Assembly: GCA_963576725.1 (NCBI GenBank)
Contig: OY755252.1
Span: forward strand, 23,133,450-23,197,449
Origin: Azorinus chamasolen
Taxonomy: Eukaryota; Mollusca; Bivalvia; Cardiida; Solecurtidae
Length of the DNA: 64,000 nucleotides
Direction of reading: 5' to 3'
Shown here: piece by piece, positions 22,740-35,109 of the stretch
Layout: each line of letters begins with the position of its first letter
Numbering within the stretch: the first letter of the stretch is position 1
Notes under the pieces: generated by a model
Told to the model about the DNA's origin: nothing
Seen by the model: only the letters and a program-made list of their open reading frames with translations
Database searches by the model: none
Translations under genes and position numbers: made by a program

Positions 22740-23870
22740 AAAGGCCAGCTACTAGGACATGAGTCCGTTACAATACGTTTCAATCAACCACTGTTTGAAT
22801 GGTATTATCAAGTCTGTTTTATTGTAACATAGTTGACTATTAAATATGCTGGAACTTCACATTGTAACACGTACACATTCTTCCGTTCTCTCACGTTGTT
22901 TTAGTATCAAACATGGTATGGTTGCCATATTGGGATTACACACTTGTCATACACTTTTGACTGACCTCATCAAATACATAAAAGGCAAAGGGGGAGAAAA
23001 AAACTTGCGTTCAAAATAACGTTGTTCTAAATCAGATTATAACATAGGGCTCACAACCAAACTTATATGACATAATACTATTACAGCATACTGATTGGTA
23101 TTGAAAACAAAAGAATAAAGATGAAGGGAGATAGTCAATACTTCGCCGTGGTACTATGCTCAGACAAGTGGAACTCTCTCGTTGTATGCATTATGCTTAA
23201 TTCTGATTGGGAGCTATAATCGTCCATCTGGTAAACGTTTTAGATTGTTCCAGATATTGCTAAATGAACTTAGATTTTATAATTAGTTGGTATTTCATAT
23301 CAAAATATGATACATTACTCTAACGAGCTGTATTAAAGCCGGTATTAATTGACAGAGGCTATTAAATTCGTCTTATTATATAGAAATACAACAGGGAATA
23401 TGGTAATATTTCCATTTGTATTGATACTGGCCACAATTAATATTTCTTAATATAGATTTATTTTGAAAATCAAGGTAGCGTTACACATCCACATGCGTAA
23501 TTATGATCAGATGGGTAGTGAGGTTGTCATCTAAGATATGTTGGATTTATATAGCATTGCATCGGGTGGTTTTGTATCATACCGCATTAACAGAAACACC
23601 GTCTCAAAATGCCATAGGGTCGTCAAACCTTATCTCACACGCATAGATAACTACGCTTCATTATTCCGAAAATAAAAATTGATATGACCATCGAATGGTA
23701 AGCTTGTGGGGGACCAAAGTTTCTATTAATGAAGTCAACTGCTAAATTCATAACATGGTGTCTGTGCAAACATAACGATACATTTTGTTAATTACATGAA
23801 CTCTAAAAATATAACGCTTGTCTGGCTGCCTGTTCTATATGTATTCACAATTTCAATACCTGCTTAATAT
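22740..23870. other. No gene recognised
   Basis: AT-rich sequence with no exon, RNA gene or clear element termini. Confidence 0.45.
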
Positions 23871-23889
23871 TCATAGACAAAACAGTTTA

Positions 23890-24420
23890 TGAACATAGAC
23901 ATAATGAAACATATAAAGTGGAAAATTGTAGCCATTTGAGAAACTTAAGAAATTGATCTTTCAGAATCCAGTAGCAAAAAGAGCATACTCTAGTCAGGCG
24001 GCTCCTATAGGAACCGTCTGATCTGAATCTACTTTGTTAGCAAATGTGTGAACATGCGTTTAAATGAAGGAATTGAATAAGATAAACAGCTGTATATATT
24101 TTAATACATGAAATCACTCGGCATTTTAATTTGGAAATTAGGATACTTTGCAATTTACGAAAAGGCGAAACATCAAATGCGAAAAAACATGTTAAGAAAT
24201 CAAGGTGTGTATTTCAACATATATATGGTATGAAACATATACAATGGAACATTGTAGCCATTTTAGAAACTAAAGAAATTGATCTTTCAAATTCCATTAC
24301 CAAACAGCATACACTGGTCTCCTAGAGAAACCGTCTGATCTGGATCTAATCTGTTTGCAAGCGCGTGAAAATGCGTTTATATGAAGGATTTGAAAACAAT
24401 ATGTTAAGACATCAAGGTGT
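23890..24420 (+). repeat. Direct pair of W-type MITE bodies
   Basis: About 180 bp around 23905-24085 is repeated at 24232-24400. Shared strings include GAAACATATA, GAAATTGATCTTTCA, the hairpin ending AACCGTCTGATCTG, and GAAAATGCGTTT/GAACATGCGTTT followed by A(A/T)ATGAAGGA. Related half-copies lie at 35045-35110 and 55150-55280. Confidence 0.65.
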
Positions 24421-24429
24421 GAATTTCAA

Positions 24430-25120
24430 ACCATGGTTCCATTGTAAACAGCTACAGTTTGTCATTTGCAGCAATGAATTATTGTAAGTTGTGGGAGTAA
24501 AGTAAAGCAAACAATGAGGACCCTAAACAAATGTTTTACTCAAGGAACATCAAATCAGGGAATATACGCTTTGTCTATTTTCCCCTTTCAGGAACACATG
24601 ACATAATGGAATTGTTATATTACAAACATAAAGTATATGAACATGTAACGAGTTTTTGGTAATAAACATTTATTTGTAAAAAAACGCCCATTTATTTCAG
24701 GTTAAAGACTTATGGGACTTTCGTCACTACTATACAATATAATTTACTTATACATATGCTGATTTATGCTAATAAATACATTTACCTAAATTGTCCATAT
24801 TATTTAAGGAAAACTTATCCATTCTAAATATGGAAGGAAGACAGCAAACAAAATACTTGCTGGTGTGAGCCACCGACATCTATGTGTGTAGCAAACGGTA
24901 GAGTCCACGATCAGAAAGATTATTCAGAATTCCCCCTGATCTTGGTATACCCTGACAAACGGTTTAGGGACACAGGTCATAAATGGATAAATACATCATA
25001 TTTCACTGAATATGCTGTTTGTTGTCATTCGACAGAGACACTTGATACAGTATAACCTGCTTAAAGCGGTCACCAGAAAGATGCCTAATTATGAGTCTGT
25101 AAGCATATGAGCTTTCGGTA
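24430..25120. other. No gene recognised
   Basis: AT-rich, no supported feature. Confidence 0.4.
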
Positions 25121-25371
25121 TTAACCCTTCGCTTGCTGAATTTTAAAATACATTTCTCCTTCTTTACCCATGCCCTGTTGTATAATTACATATATCTTTA
25201 CTGTGTACAAGTATTTCGCTGTGCAATCACTACCGTGGAGTGCACTGGTCACACAATTAACTTGTAAATAGTGCAGACCCTGATGAGACAGCTCCTGCAG
25301 GAGCTCTCTCATCTGGGTCTTAACTATTAACAGGTAGGTATATTGACGTGAATAGCAAGCGAAGGGTTAAG
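25121..25371 (+). mobile_element. TTAA MITE, Y type
   Basis: TTAACCCTTCGCTTGCTGAA at the left is answered by AGCAAGCGAAGGGTTAA at the right. The interior has CCATGCCCTGTTGTATAATT, the CTGTGCAATCACTAC site and a central palindrome GACAGCTCCTGCAGGAGC. About 250 bp with no coding capacity. Confidence 0.85.
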
Positions 25372-25852
25372 ACTTCTATAGTCAATAAATGAATGGCCAC
25401 TCCTATTCCACATGCAAAGTAACACTATGAACATGTATTTCTGCAATATCATATCAAACTTATAGTTTAAATGATCTGTATGGTTATAACATTTCCCGGA
25501 TTATCCTGTACAATGTCCATCACGTGATGCAGGTATACCTGTATAGCTATCCTTCATTCCACCATGATGGAGGCAACATCCAGCCGCACTTAAGATCTAA
25601 TTCGACGAACGGCTAAAATGCCTCCGTTTCCTAGCGTGACTTATGTGTTCACAAAGTTTGATTTGAAAGATTACATTCTGAACTAATACCGTCGAATGGT
25701 CTAAAATAGATGGAACAATATGCTATGCTGTTAAACACAACTCATACAGGTACTTATGCGAAATGTAAAGGTACGGTCGTATATATTACTGATATATATA
25801 CACAATTTTTATGAGTATATGCTAATCCTGATTGATGTCTTCTTAGTTATTG

Positions 25853-26101
25853 TTAACCCTTTGCTTGCTATTAACGTCAATATACGTACCTGTAAATAGT
25901 GAAGACCCAGATGAGACAGCTCCTACAAGAGCTCTCTCATCTTGGTCTGCACTATTTACAAGTTGCTTGTGCAACTAGTGCACTCCACAGTAGTGATTGC
26001 ACAGCGAAATACGTGCACACATTGAAGATTATGTAATTATACAACTGGGCATGGGTAAAGAAGGAGAAATGTATTTTAAAATTCAGCAAGAGAAGGGTTA
26101 A
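25853..26101 (-). mobile_element. TTAA MITE, Y type, inverted
   Basis: Full-length copy in the opposite orientation (TTAACCCTTTGCTTGCTATT .. CAGCAAGAGAAGGGTTAA), only 480 bp from the copy at 25121. Confidence 0.85.
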
Positions 26102-26496
26102 TCTGCTGTATAAAAATGGTTCTGTTAGGGTGTAGTTCAGTTCTGATTCTATAATGGCTGTGGACGATTGTGTGACATCTCCGGTTTCTGGCTACTGTTA
26201 TATGATTGAATTTGCAGCACCCATATTTGAAGCAGACTTGCTCGGCGTCTCGTCAGGATCTAAGCTGTTTGACACTCGGTCAATATCTTTATCTAAACAT
26301 TGATGGAAAAATCAGACTTGCACCATATCCACATTTAAGCACGGTAGTGGTTAACTTTGATTTTCAGTTTTCTACCAGTTAATTCTAACTACAAATGAAT
26401 ACATCGAGACATTGTTTGGGTCCGTATAACCTGACGTATAAACTTGGTTCTAACTATTTCCTAACGTAGTTAGATTCCATTATGGTTTTGTAACAC

Positions 26497-26700
26497 GTAT
26501 AGTAAAATCCCTCTAAACCGGCATTCTGGTAGAGACGAATTTAGATAAATTTAGGTTGGTGGCTGCTTAATACGGTGCAAAGGTCATACAGAAATCTCCT
26601 CACTGAGCTTTCAGCATGACTTTCACTCTGCATTAAGCTGCAACCAAGACCGATATTTATACTAAATGTATCGTCCGGTCTAGTGGAATTTTACTGTACC
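26497..26700. mobile_element. TACAGTAAAACC hairpin MITE, diverged
   Basis: TATAGTAAAATCCCTCTAAA opens it and GTGGAATTTTACTGTACC closes it. The core arms are GGTTGGTGGCTGCTTAATAC and GCATTAAGCTGCAACCAAG, around AGCTTTC. Confidence 0.65.
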
Positions 26701-26829
26701 TTTATTATGGAATAGAGAATATGGGCATACAACACAGTACCACACAATTAACCAAACATGTCTTCGTTACAGTAGAAATCATCGACATCGACGAGTTTAG
26801 CATGGTCGTTTGTGAAAGAATGTTGCTGT

Positions 26830-27062
26830 TTAACCCTTCACTTGCTGAAATTTAAAATACATTTCTCCTTCTTTATCCATGCCCTGTTGTATAATCACAT
26901 AGATATCCACTGTCTACAAGTATTTCGCTGTATCACTGCTGGGGAGTGCACTGGTTGCACAATTAACTTGTAAATAGTGCAGACCCTGATGAGACAGCTC
27001 CTGCAGGAGTATTCACTATTTACAGATAGGTATATTGACGTGAAAAGCAAGCGAAGGGTTAA
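26830..27062 (+). mobile_element. TTAA MITE, Y type, internally deleted
   Basis: It has the usual Y ends, but the right half of the central palindrome is missing: CTCCTGCAGGAG is followed at once by TATTCACTATTTACAG. Confidence 0.8.
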
Positions 27063-27171
27063 AGTAGGAAGATAGTCTTTTGTTATAACGTTCGTCCTGC
27101 ATTAAGCTACCACCTTTCTCTTATTGAAGGTCACACTAGGAGCAAGGGTTACTATATGAGAGTATGGCTGT

Positions 27172-27391
27172 TTAACCCTTTTACCGTATAGGCTATTTTT
27201 AGACACAACCTCTTTGGATAAATCTACCAAACAGGATCATTAACTAGAGAAAAGGAAAATTGTAGTTTGAAACCATTGTGATAAATAGAGCATTTGCTCA
27301 TATAGGAGCAAATGCTCTATTTATCACAATGGTTTCACAAATTGACTTCTACAGAGTCGTAAAAAGTCGTCATTATGCGGGAAAGGGTTAA
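27172..27391. mobile_element. TTAA MITE with a 31-bp perfect hairpin
   Basis: TTAACCCTTTTACCG to CGGGAAAGGGTTAA. The centre has two exactly complementary 31-base arms (27269-27299 and 27304-27334), starting GAAACCATTGTGATAAATAG and separated by ATAG. Half of the hairpin is also seen near 46505-46535. Confidence 0.75.
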
Positions 27392-27919
27392 TGCAGAAGG
27401 GAGGCCGTGTACATGTTCTCTGTGTAGCTTTAGTGCTACATAGAGTAACATCAAATACTACATGTACCTACATTTAGTGATGGTTAAATGGTGCAGTTGT
27501 ATTAAGCAGCCACGCGTGTTCTGCATTATAATGGAATAACGTCCGGTCTATCCATACGAATACGTCAAATTATTGATGTCAAAAAAGCGTTACATTTAAC
27601 TATATGTTTTTGAATTTATATTTTAAATATTACAATGAAACTGGACGCTATCTTGTCCATACTAAAACAGTAAATGGTGACACAAGATACATATACTATT
27701 AAGTTGGTAATTTATTTATACACTTCTCGCCGAAATGCATAAAAACAAAGACCACAAGAAGTAAGTAATACAGACGATTCCATAGGTTTTTCTATTCAAC
27801 ATCAATCAGTAATCTCCTTTTTAAGAGGCCCCATATTGATTGAAAAAATATAACTTTCAGCTGTAATTTCCTATTAAACTTAAAGCAAAGCAATGTGCAG
27901 CGTCGTCCTGGTATTCCCA

Positions 27920-27957
27920 TCAAACTGTATCCATGTTGTGCTGACTATTAGGGTCTT
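27920..27957 (-). CDS. Possible terminal exon, unknown gene family, copy B
   Basis: The acceptor CTTTTGCAG is followed on the minus strand by two bases and DPNSQHNMDTV, then TGA. It is equivalent to 1205-1254. It is short and supported only by conservation of position and of QHNMDTV, so it may not be coding. Confidence 0.35.
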
Positions 27958-28084
27958 CTGCAAAAGAAATTATAGCGTTTAACCCTTTTAGTTGCAATAT
28001 TCAGCATGCTGATCAAGGCAAATATCGCCTGTTTCAATCTTGATTATTAAACTGAACTGTGATCTGTGTAATTTAATACTTAAT

Positions 28085-28215
28085 TATGATAATTGAATAC
28101 CGCTTAAGCCGGTGCTAGGGGCGTGAGTAGTGTAGTATGCACTTTTAACAAATGCTCATGAATAAAGTAAAAAAACACCAGTCTTTAATCTTCTCTTTTC
28201 GCACTGCTGCTTTTA
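28085..28215 (+). repeat. Degenerate 282-bp PLE unit fragment
   Basis: TTGAATACCGCTTAAGCCGG, TGCTAGGGGCGTGAG and the ..CTCATGAA.. / CTTCTCTTTTC blocks follow the order of the unit at 43658-44222. Internal deletions are visible. Confidence 0.65.
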
Positions 28216-28409
28216 ATTTCGAATTGTCTTCAGAAATTACAAATATAATAACTAAATATGTTTGAATAAGAACGTGGTATTCATATTCTGTTCATAAACG
28301 CTAAATCTTCTGTTCACCTCAATGACTTCTGTAATGTACAAAGAAACACTGAATTATATACTTTCTGTATAATGATGACCTTAGAAGAACCAGTTACGTA
28401 CATTCGGTT

Positions 28410-28659
28410 TTAACCCTTCGCTTGCTATTCACATCAATATACCTACCTGTAAATAGTGAAGACCCAGATGAGACAACTCCTGCAGGAGCTGTCTCCTCAG
28501 GGTCTGCACTATTTACAAGTTGATTGTGCAACCAGTGCACTCCACAGCAGCGATTGCACAGCGAAATACGTGTACACAGTGTAGATATATGTAATTATAC
28601 AACAGGACATGGGAAAGGAGTGAGAAATGTATTTCAAAATTCAGCAAGAGAAGGGTTAA
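28410..28659 (-). mobile_element. TTAA MITE, Y type, inverted
   Basis: TTAACCCTTCGCTTGCTATT to CAGCAAGAGAAGGGTTAA, with the GACAACTCCTGCAGGAGCTG centre. One centre arm carries a mismatch (CTCCTCAGGGTC). Confidence 0.85.
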
Positions 28660-28739
28660 GAAACCGTACTTGCTGTACTACAGTACAACCGTTCTAAACT
28701 GGACGTTAAGTTAAGTAGATAGAAGTACGTATAACTATG

Positions 28740-29724
28740 TTATCCAGTCACCAGGCTAGTGACATAATAAAGGGGGTGCAGATAAACTTAGGTTTATTAG
28801 GTTACTTCCGGTAGTAGAAGGTTTATTAGGTTAGTAGATAGGCGTAATGATTCTATAACCATGGAACTATTTCAATTTTCTGTAAATATGCAAAAAATAT
28901 GTTGACAGAATAGATCTAACAGAAAATTCACCAAAAGAATTATTCAAATAAGAAAAAAAGAAGAAACAATAATATAAAATGACTATAGCCGGATTCGAAC
29001 CCGCGCTTAATCCTACAAAAGCTAATTCTAATCGCTCTCGAGACGTCGTGCTTACCGATTACGCCACTGAGGCCACGTTAAAAGTGGCGTTGATTTATCA
29101 GTTTTATTAATTTAATCCACCACTGGCGAAACGTGTTTTTGATAAAATCCAGCCAGGAAGCATAGACTGACAGATATATAGTAACTGTTTTCTTTTCACT
29201 CTCATGATAATTTGATTAATAAACTCTTACAGCGGCGGTGGTTGTCATGAATCTAAATATAGCCTGTTCAGTTCCATCGATTTATGAGTGACGTTAGCCC
29301 TATCTAAAAATAGAAACCGAGACGACGGAACTCGAGTTTGACCAGAGAACCCCCGGGAGAATATAACCATGTCTGTTTGAATTAACATATCGACTCTCAA
29401 TATAATTGATCTTATTTTTCAAATTCAACCACGTTTTCCCCTCTTGTAATGTAAGTATCGAAACTATTTTCCTCTGCGGTAGCTCATTATTTACGTCTTA
29501 GAAATGGAAATGAAAAGGGAGGTCCGTTGATCGAAAAACCGCATTTTCAATTCAAATTATTTCAGGATTCTTATGTTTTATGAGTCTATGAAAAAAAGAA
29601 ACAACTTAATTGACTGGATAAATCGAATAATAAAGGAAAGAAAACAGTTGAGGCTCGGCAATCCTCGCCTCAACGTTTTCTCCCCTCGTCGGATAAAGGT
29701 GTCCCATCTACGGCACCAACCTTT
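28740..29724 (-). mobile_element. S element copy 2
   Basis: Inverted relative to copies 1 and 3. It ends TTATCCAGTCACC on the low side. On the high side a degenerate hairpin includes GAGGCTCGGCAATCCTCGCC, and the element ends CTACGGCACCAACC. The uninterrupted interior (29270-29330, 29440-29500) shows what copy 1 looked like before the PLE insertion. Confidence 0.75.
28984..29076 (-). ncRNA. tRNA-like module of S element copy 2
   Basis: On the minus strand, GGCCTCAGTGGCGTAATCGG (box A-like) and GGGTTCGAATCCGGC (box B) are 50-60 bases apart, with an extra insert where an anticodon arm would sit. It could be a tRNA pseudogene, perhaps once intron-bearing. Identity is uncertain. Confidence 0.6.
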
Positions 29725-30469
29725 GTGAGCTTTCTGTATGACTTTCACCCTGTAATAAGCAGCCACCTTCCTAAAAATATCCCAATTCTTATCTACTGGA
29801 ATTCCGGTTTAGAGGGGTGTGTTGTATTTAGAACTCCCATACAGGTTTAACACATAAATGCCATTCTGCTTCAGCCCTTCTCGTGCAGAAAAATATGAAG
29901 TCTTCTGAAAAGTTGACATGTTACAATTTTTAATTTCACCCGACTCATTCAAAATTATTTTTTATACAGACGCTGTTAACCGAGTGTCAAACAGCTTGTA
30001 TATGGATGAGACCCTGATCACTCTTCGTTCCATCTGGATCCAAGCTGTTTTGCTAATGCCAGTCAAGATGCTATAAGTATGAGAAGGGCGTCAACCATGT
30101 CTAAAACACTACATTAAATCTGGTATAAAATGCCGTGTATAGTATTTGATTTGTTTACTGTGTTGTCCTAACAGGTTTTGCAATTACTTCCATAATGTAT
30201 GATGGAACAGCGACTTACACACCGGTGTGCTCATTTAGTCATAATAAACATTGACACCAACACTGTATAAAACTGTGGCTGTAGACACTGTTTGACAAAA
30301 TGGCTTCGGCATATTCTGTAAGCTTGCTTCTGCACTATTTGAAACAGTTGTGATACTAGTGTGTTACTGTTTGAATCAGTATTTTCATCTTCCATAAATA
30401 TTGCTTTGATAATGTTTGAAACAAGTGATTTCGATACTGTGTGAAACTGTATTTGCCATCGCAGTTGTT

Positions 30470-30765
30470 ATATATTAGTCGTAGAGGGGATACGTTTATT
30501 TCCAATGTGTTTTAGGATGTGGATGGAATAAGTGTGAGGTTGGGCATCCATAAACCGGTTTAACCCCCAGTGACTTTTGTTCCAAGGCGGTACTTTCATC
30601 TCCCCCCTATTGTATCTTTGTTTTGTATTTGTGCGTCTCTTGATGTTTTTATAGTTATGTACATTTGCTGTTTCCTTGTGTTGCTGTTCGGGCGACTGTT
30701 TGCTCTGTATGTGGCGTTTCCTGCATGACTCATACTTTTGATTTCTGTACAATTTGAAATAGGGA
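30470..30765 (+). mobile_element. PLE 3' tail copy
   Basis: GAGGGGATACGTTTATTTCC opens the match to 57000-56700 (minus). AAACCGGTTTAACCCCCAG, CCAAGGCGGTACTTTC and GCTGTTTCCTTGTGTTGCTG follow in the same order, ending CCTGCATGACTCAT. The 52-bp stretch at 30667-30718 matches the satellite monomer with three differences. Confidence 0.75.
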
Positions 30766-31207
30766 TTTTGTTTCTTACTGTTTGAAACAGTAGATTTTAA
30801 ACTGTCTGTAAAACTGACTTTCACACGACAAGAGTTGACTGTATACTGAAACAGTAATTTCTTTACTCTGTATAATAGTAACATCCACGCTGTTCGAAAC
30901 AGCGGTTTAAAACAGACGTTTGTGTATGAAATAATTGCTTTGGCAATGTTTGAGAGATTGGTTTTCTCATTGCTTGAACCAGTAGCTTCTTTACAGTTCG
31001 AAACATCTTTAAATATCTAATACTGTGACTGACAGGCAACTAGCAACACAGCTGTGGACCTAATTCAATGGAATTGTCTAACAGTCGGGTCTTTAATGTA
31101 TGCAACATTCATTTGGTAATCCTCCGCGGTTGATAGTACTCATATATAAACAACGTTGTTGAAATAAAACGATCGTTATCCAATAGTTAACAATGTGGTG
31201 CACTTAC

Positions 31208-31311
31208 TTGTATTGTCTGCCCAATTCTGTAACGAGACTTGCGACCCATGTGGCACCAGCTCTATCAAGCATGTTATTGGCAAGAGCTATGGAAAAGGCA
31301 TTCGAAATACC
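31208..31311 (-). CDS. Exon 2 of unknown gene family, copy B
   Basis: 104 bp on the minus strand. After the acceptor TTCTACCAG it reads GISNAFSIALANNMLDRAG, then the shared ATWVASLVTELGRQYK over a GTAAGTGC donor. It has two codons more than copies A and C in its first third. It keeps phase 0 at the start and two bases left over at the end, so the six-base difference preserves the frame, which favours a real coding exon. Confidence 0.7.
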
Positions 31312-31499
31312 CTGGTAGAATGAAAATAAGTTAATTTTAATATTACTATAACCCTGAATCTTGATAATGGAAAATTAAATCTCATTTGAAAACAATGTAG
31401 CATAAGCTGAGACGCCGAATAACTGCGTCTGTTCAGGGTCCCTCTGTTTCTGCACAAACAGTGAACTATGTCAATATACTGATATACTGATGATGGTTT

Positions 31500-33060
31500 C
31501 AAATTTAAAATTGCATTAAATTTGGATTTAAAGAGTTGAGAGGAACGAAAATGTTAACTATGGTAATGAAGAATTAACAATTGCTGATCATAACTAGTGA
31601 TAATAAAATTAGAAGTAATACAGTTCAACAGTATGAGATATGAGTCTGTTGTGGTAAAAATAATATGTAGACACAATATAAACAACAGGATCAGTATTAA
31701 TCATATTCAAATATAGTTTTACAAATTTATTTGTAAATTTTTACATTATTTAAAAAAGTTGTACATTATTAATTTTTGTTTATTTCAAACATATCCATGA
31801 ATTTTAAAAGCTGAAGCAGCATGTTAAACATATTTATTTTTGCAAACAGAATGGACCGTAAACAGACTGCAGTCTAATCTTGGTCATTTTGTTAGCCGAA
31901 ACTTTTACTGGGATTTAAGTTTTAAAATCATTACTGTTGTGAAAGTTAGCTCTATGAATATTCATGATATCATAAAATTTGTATAAAAATGTGGATACTC
32001 CGTTAATATTCATTTTGAATTTCGCTACCTGTAGATTATTAATTGGCGTATGTTTTTTATCTCAACTTTGGCAGAAAAACATTACATTGTAAAACGAACT
32101 GTATATAGTAGTCACCCATTCAAAGTCTCAAAACACATAGAATGTACATGGCGATTTGCTATGACTAACACGTTTTTCAAGAACTCTTATGAAAGGAACT
32201 GAACCTCCTTTGTTTGAAAACAAGCTCCTGCTCTCGACAAATTGTAGAAATCATGAGGGTTTCATGGGGAAGGCCGAATCCAACCTTGTACTATAAACAG
32301 AATGTGTAATTACACAACGGCACCGGTAGGCTCTACAAATTGAAAAAACCCGGACCATTGAGAAGACAACTTTTCTCCCATCTTCACGTTTCCCACTATC
32401 TCTATAAACGTTTCAACAGATATCTCGATAACTTTCAGACCACGTAGATAGCTCAGTTTCTTTTGTTTTCTAGTTTGGATGCTGCAAGTTCCCTTAATCG
32501 CTATTTTAAGAAAGGGAATTTCGACGCGCGCATGCGCGAGCTTATCCTAAAAATCTCCCTTGACTGTGTTGACATAATTATTCATAATCATGCCCTAGTA
32601 AGGATTAGAGTTAGTTTCTCCCTGTCCCGTTCTGGCAATTGCCACAATGTAGTCACTTCTAAAATCGTTATTCCCTGAATGGAAGTGTTTTCCCTTGAGA
32701 ATAGTTCATTATAACATATTATCAAATAGTCTTACTAAATGTGTACAGATAAAGGTTATGACAAATCCAAATTCTAAAAATAGACAATATCCCCAAACAG
32801 CCGTGTTCCAGTTTATGGACTCTTGATTCATGAATGAACTTCGTCGTAAACAATATATTTGTACGCTCGAAAATATTTCAGTTGTATGTACATTTGGTTT
32901 ACTGCACTTATCATAATTTCAACGTCTCTTACTGGCTCATCTATAATATGATTCATATTCTATCAAAATTACGTTTTTCGTGGAACTGATAATCATCAAT
33001 AATGAGTGCTCTTTGATACAGCGGAATAGCTCATTTACAAATTTGAGTAAAAGGCATAAA
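31500..33060. other. Copy-B intron with extra ~1.4 kb
   Basis: This part of the copy-B intron is absent from copies A and C. It includes a short GC-rich palindromic spot (32520-32545, GACGCGCGCATGCGCGAGC) and a 71-codon open frame (32463-32678) without protein-like character. I could not define element ends. Confidence 0.4.
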
Positions 33061-33666
33061 TCAATCTCTGACTAAGACAGTTTAAAATTCAAAGAATTTG
33101 AAACCATCAAAAACCAATAGTAGTTTGGTAAATTCGAACACTTTCAGAAATGTTGAACTGCATGTGTAGGTAAACACAATAATTGATTCGCGCTGTTTTA
33201 TGAAACTCGGGCATTTTGACTTCTTGAAAGATATGAACGAAATATCAGCCATTAAATGGAAACAATCTACAATCATACATTATGCAGAAATGTTTATCAG
33301 CATATCTATCTGGCCAACCGCCTGTTTTATGTCAGTAGGTAAGCCTATACCTCCATTCCATGCATTCTTTTCTGTCTGCTTATTTGTTTCGCACATGCGT
33401 ACGTCAATCAGTACATGTACTTCTCTGTCCATTACAATTAACTATTTCACTTCTAATGAAGTCACAACACATAACGACAAAGAATTCATTCTCATTCTCA
33501 ACTGTTTGTCTCAGCTATGCGTTTATTCGTTTGAAATGTCCACACATTTATCTCAGTTCTTCAGTTTATGTTCGGGTATACAATCTGACAGTTTAACTCT
33601 TTTAATGCACTATGCTACAAACGCATATATATCGCCAAGTTTTGTAAGAATGTTGGAGTCACTTAC

Positions 33667-33838
33667 TTGAAAATCCGCCTCTTGGTACCGTGTAACGGTT
33701 CCATGGTTACCGCAGTCGAATCGCCATTTTAAAATCTTATCCTGGTGGCCTCTAATATCGCATCTGAGATAGCCAGTCTCCGAGATATACATTTGATTTC
33801 CATGTGATGCACATACCCAATTGTGGGAATCCCGATTT
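33667..33838 (-). CDS. Exon 1 (first found) of unknown gene family, copy B
   Basis: 172 bp. Minus-strand acceptor CTTTCTTAG, one base of a split codon, then NRDSHNWVCASHGNQMYISE.., after ETGYL a RCD.. segment, WRFDCGNHG and ..EADFQ at the GTAAGTGAC donor. Two codons shorter than copies A and C, near the NHG site, in frame. Three cysteines are conserved. No stop codon or broken splice site is visible. Confidence 0.75.
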
Positions 33839-34014
33839 CTAAGAAAATCAAATTAAGAAAAGAACAATCAACAGATACGGCAACAAATAAAATGCGAATG
33901 CTTTATATATATGTTTTAACAGAGGTCCAGATAAGATACGTATATTTAAACATTTTCAAAAAAACACATCCTTTATTTCTCCATGAAACCCTATACTGTG
34001 ATTATTACACATTT

Positions 34015-34053
34015 CTTTCTCTCTCTTCCCCTCTCTCTCCCTCTCTCTCTCCT

Positions 34054-34086
<33 letters not shown>

Positions 34087-34107
34087 CTCTCCCCCTCTCT
34101 CTCTCTC
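34015..34107 (+). repeat. CT-rich simple repeat
   Basis: A run of TCTC/CCTC units, interrupted by occasional T and CCC. Confidence 0.95.
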
Positions 34108-34554
34108 GTAGTAAGGTAAGGGCTAGTACAGAACAAACAGATAATGTAGAAACTGTATTATTACTCGCGATCTGACTCGTATTTGCAAACAGTTTGGATC
34201 AAGATGATATTTAACGACCGGTCAATTGTTTATGAAAAACGTGATCAATTTTGAAGTAGTTCAACTTTTATATTTTCAATACTATATAAATAGAAAATAC
34301 TTATTTGCATGTTGACGACGGGCATCCAAAACCATCCAGTTTATACCACCGTACCATGATTGTGACATATTCAAATTGAAACCGGGTGAATAAATTTGAA
34401 TTCAATATTTATTACATGTAATCATCCTTCGAGCTTTTCTTGAAATAGTTCTTCTAGGAAAGGATAATATTTCTTCGAACTATACACGATACGAGATATA
34501 TCAATCATCCTTCAAGCTGCTCTTAAGATAGTAGGAGATGGTAATATTCATAAT

Positions 34555-34662
34555 GATTGTGTGTGTATGTGTGTCATGCTGTCTATCGGTGTTTTGGTGG
34601 TGGTTGCGTCTTGTATGTGGCTTTGCCTGCTTGACTTTACTACTTTTTCATTTCTAAATATA
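34555..34662 (+). repeat. PLE tail, 3'-most ~100 bp
   Basis: GTGTGTATGTGTGTCATGCT through GCTTGACTTTACTACTTTT matches the last part of 16950-17041. It is 5'-truncated, as expected for target-primed reverse transcription. Confidence 0.8.
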
Positions 34663-34754
34663 CACAATACGAGATATGATAATGAATTGTGTGCTAGTTA
34701 AACGACAACGCAATATTACAGGTTATCTAGACTAATTATATGTGGGTCAAATAC

Positions 34755-35100
34755 CTTCCCTCATGTGAATTTTTTTACACGCCTTGCAAACAGAGAAGAC
34801 CCAGGTCAGAGGGCTAATATAGGCGCCCTCTCTAATTGCGTATGAAACTATAAGATATTTTAATTACATGTTACAGTTTCTACAAATACCAAAACAGTCT
34901 TATATACATACGGCATTATGAAAAAATAGCTGATAAATATTCATGATATTACTATTTCTTACAAGAATATCAAACAGGAAGACGATTAACCATTACCCCT
35001 TTCTATGTGTATTCCACATTTCAGTACTTACTGAATATTCATAATGAGGTGTGGAAGGTGAACATTATAGCCAGTTTAGAAAGTAAAGAAACGGAACTAA
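34755..35100. repeat. W-type MITE remnants
   Basis: GCAAACAGAGAAGACCCAGG with a partial hairpin (34790-34845), then ATTCATGATATTACTATTTC and GATTAACCATTACCCCTTTC ends. Decayed or nested elements; exact ends are unclear. Confidence 0.45.
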
Positions 35101-35109
35101 CAAATTCCA

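Larger units (their letters stand above)
27700..33990 (-). repeat. Segmental duplication block B
   Basis: Same order and orientation as block A: terminal-exon region 27900-27960, downstream region 29870-31010, exon 2 at 31208-31311 and exon 1 at 33667-33838. Block B is longer because it has received the S element, MITEs, a PLE tail and about 1.4 kb within the intron (roughly 31500-33050). Confidence 0.65.

Noticed and set aside
25270..25320. CTGATGAGAC in MITE centres resembles the conserved CTGATGA of hammerhead ribozymes, which PLEs can carry
   Set aside because: The following stem closes on its own complement (GTCTCATC) and no GAAA plus third stem follows in the right place.
33823..34119. 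98-codon frame ending in Ser/Leu/Pro repeats
   Set aside because: It runs through the CT-rich simple repeat and overlaps the copy-B exon on the other strand.
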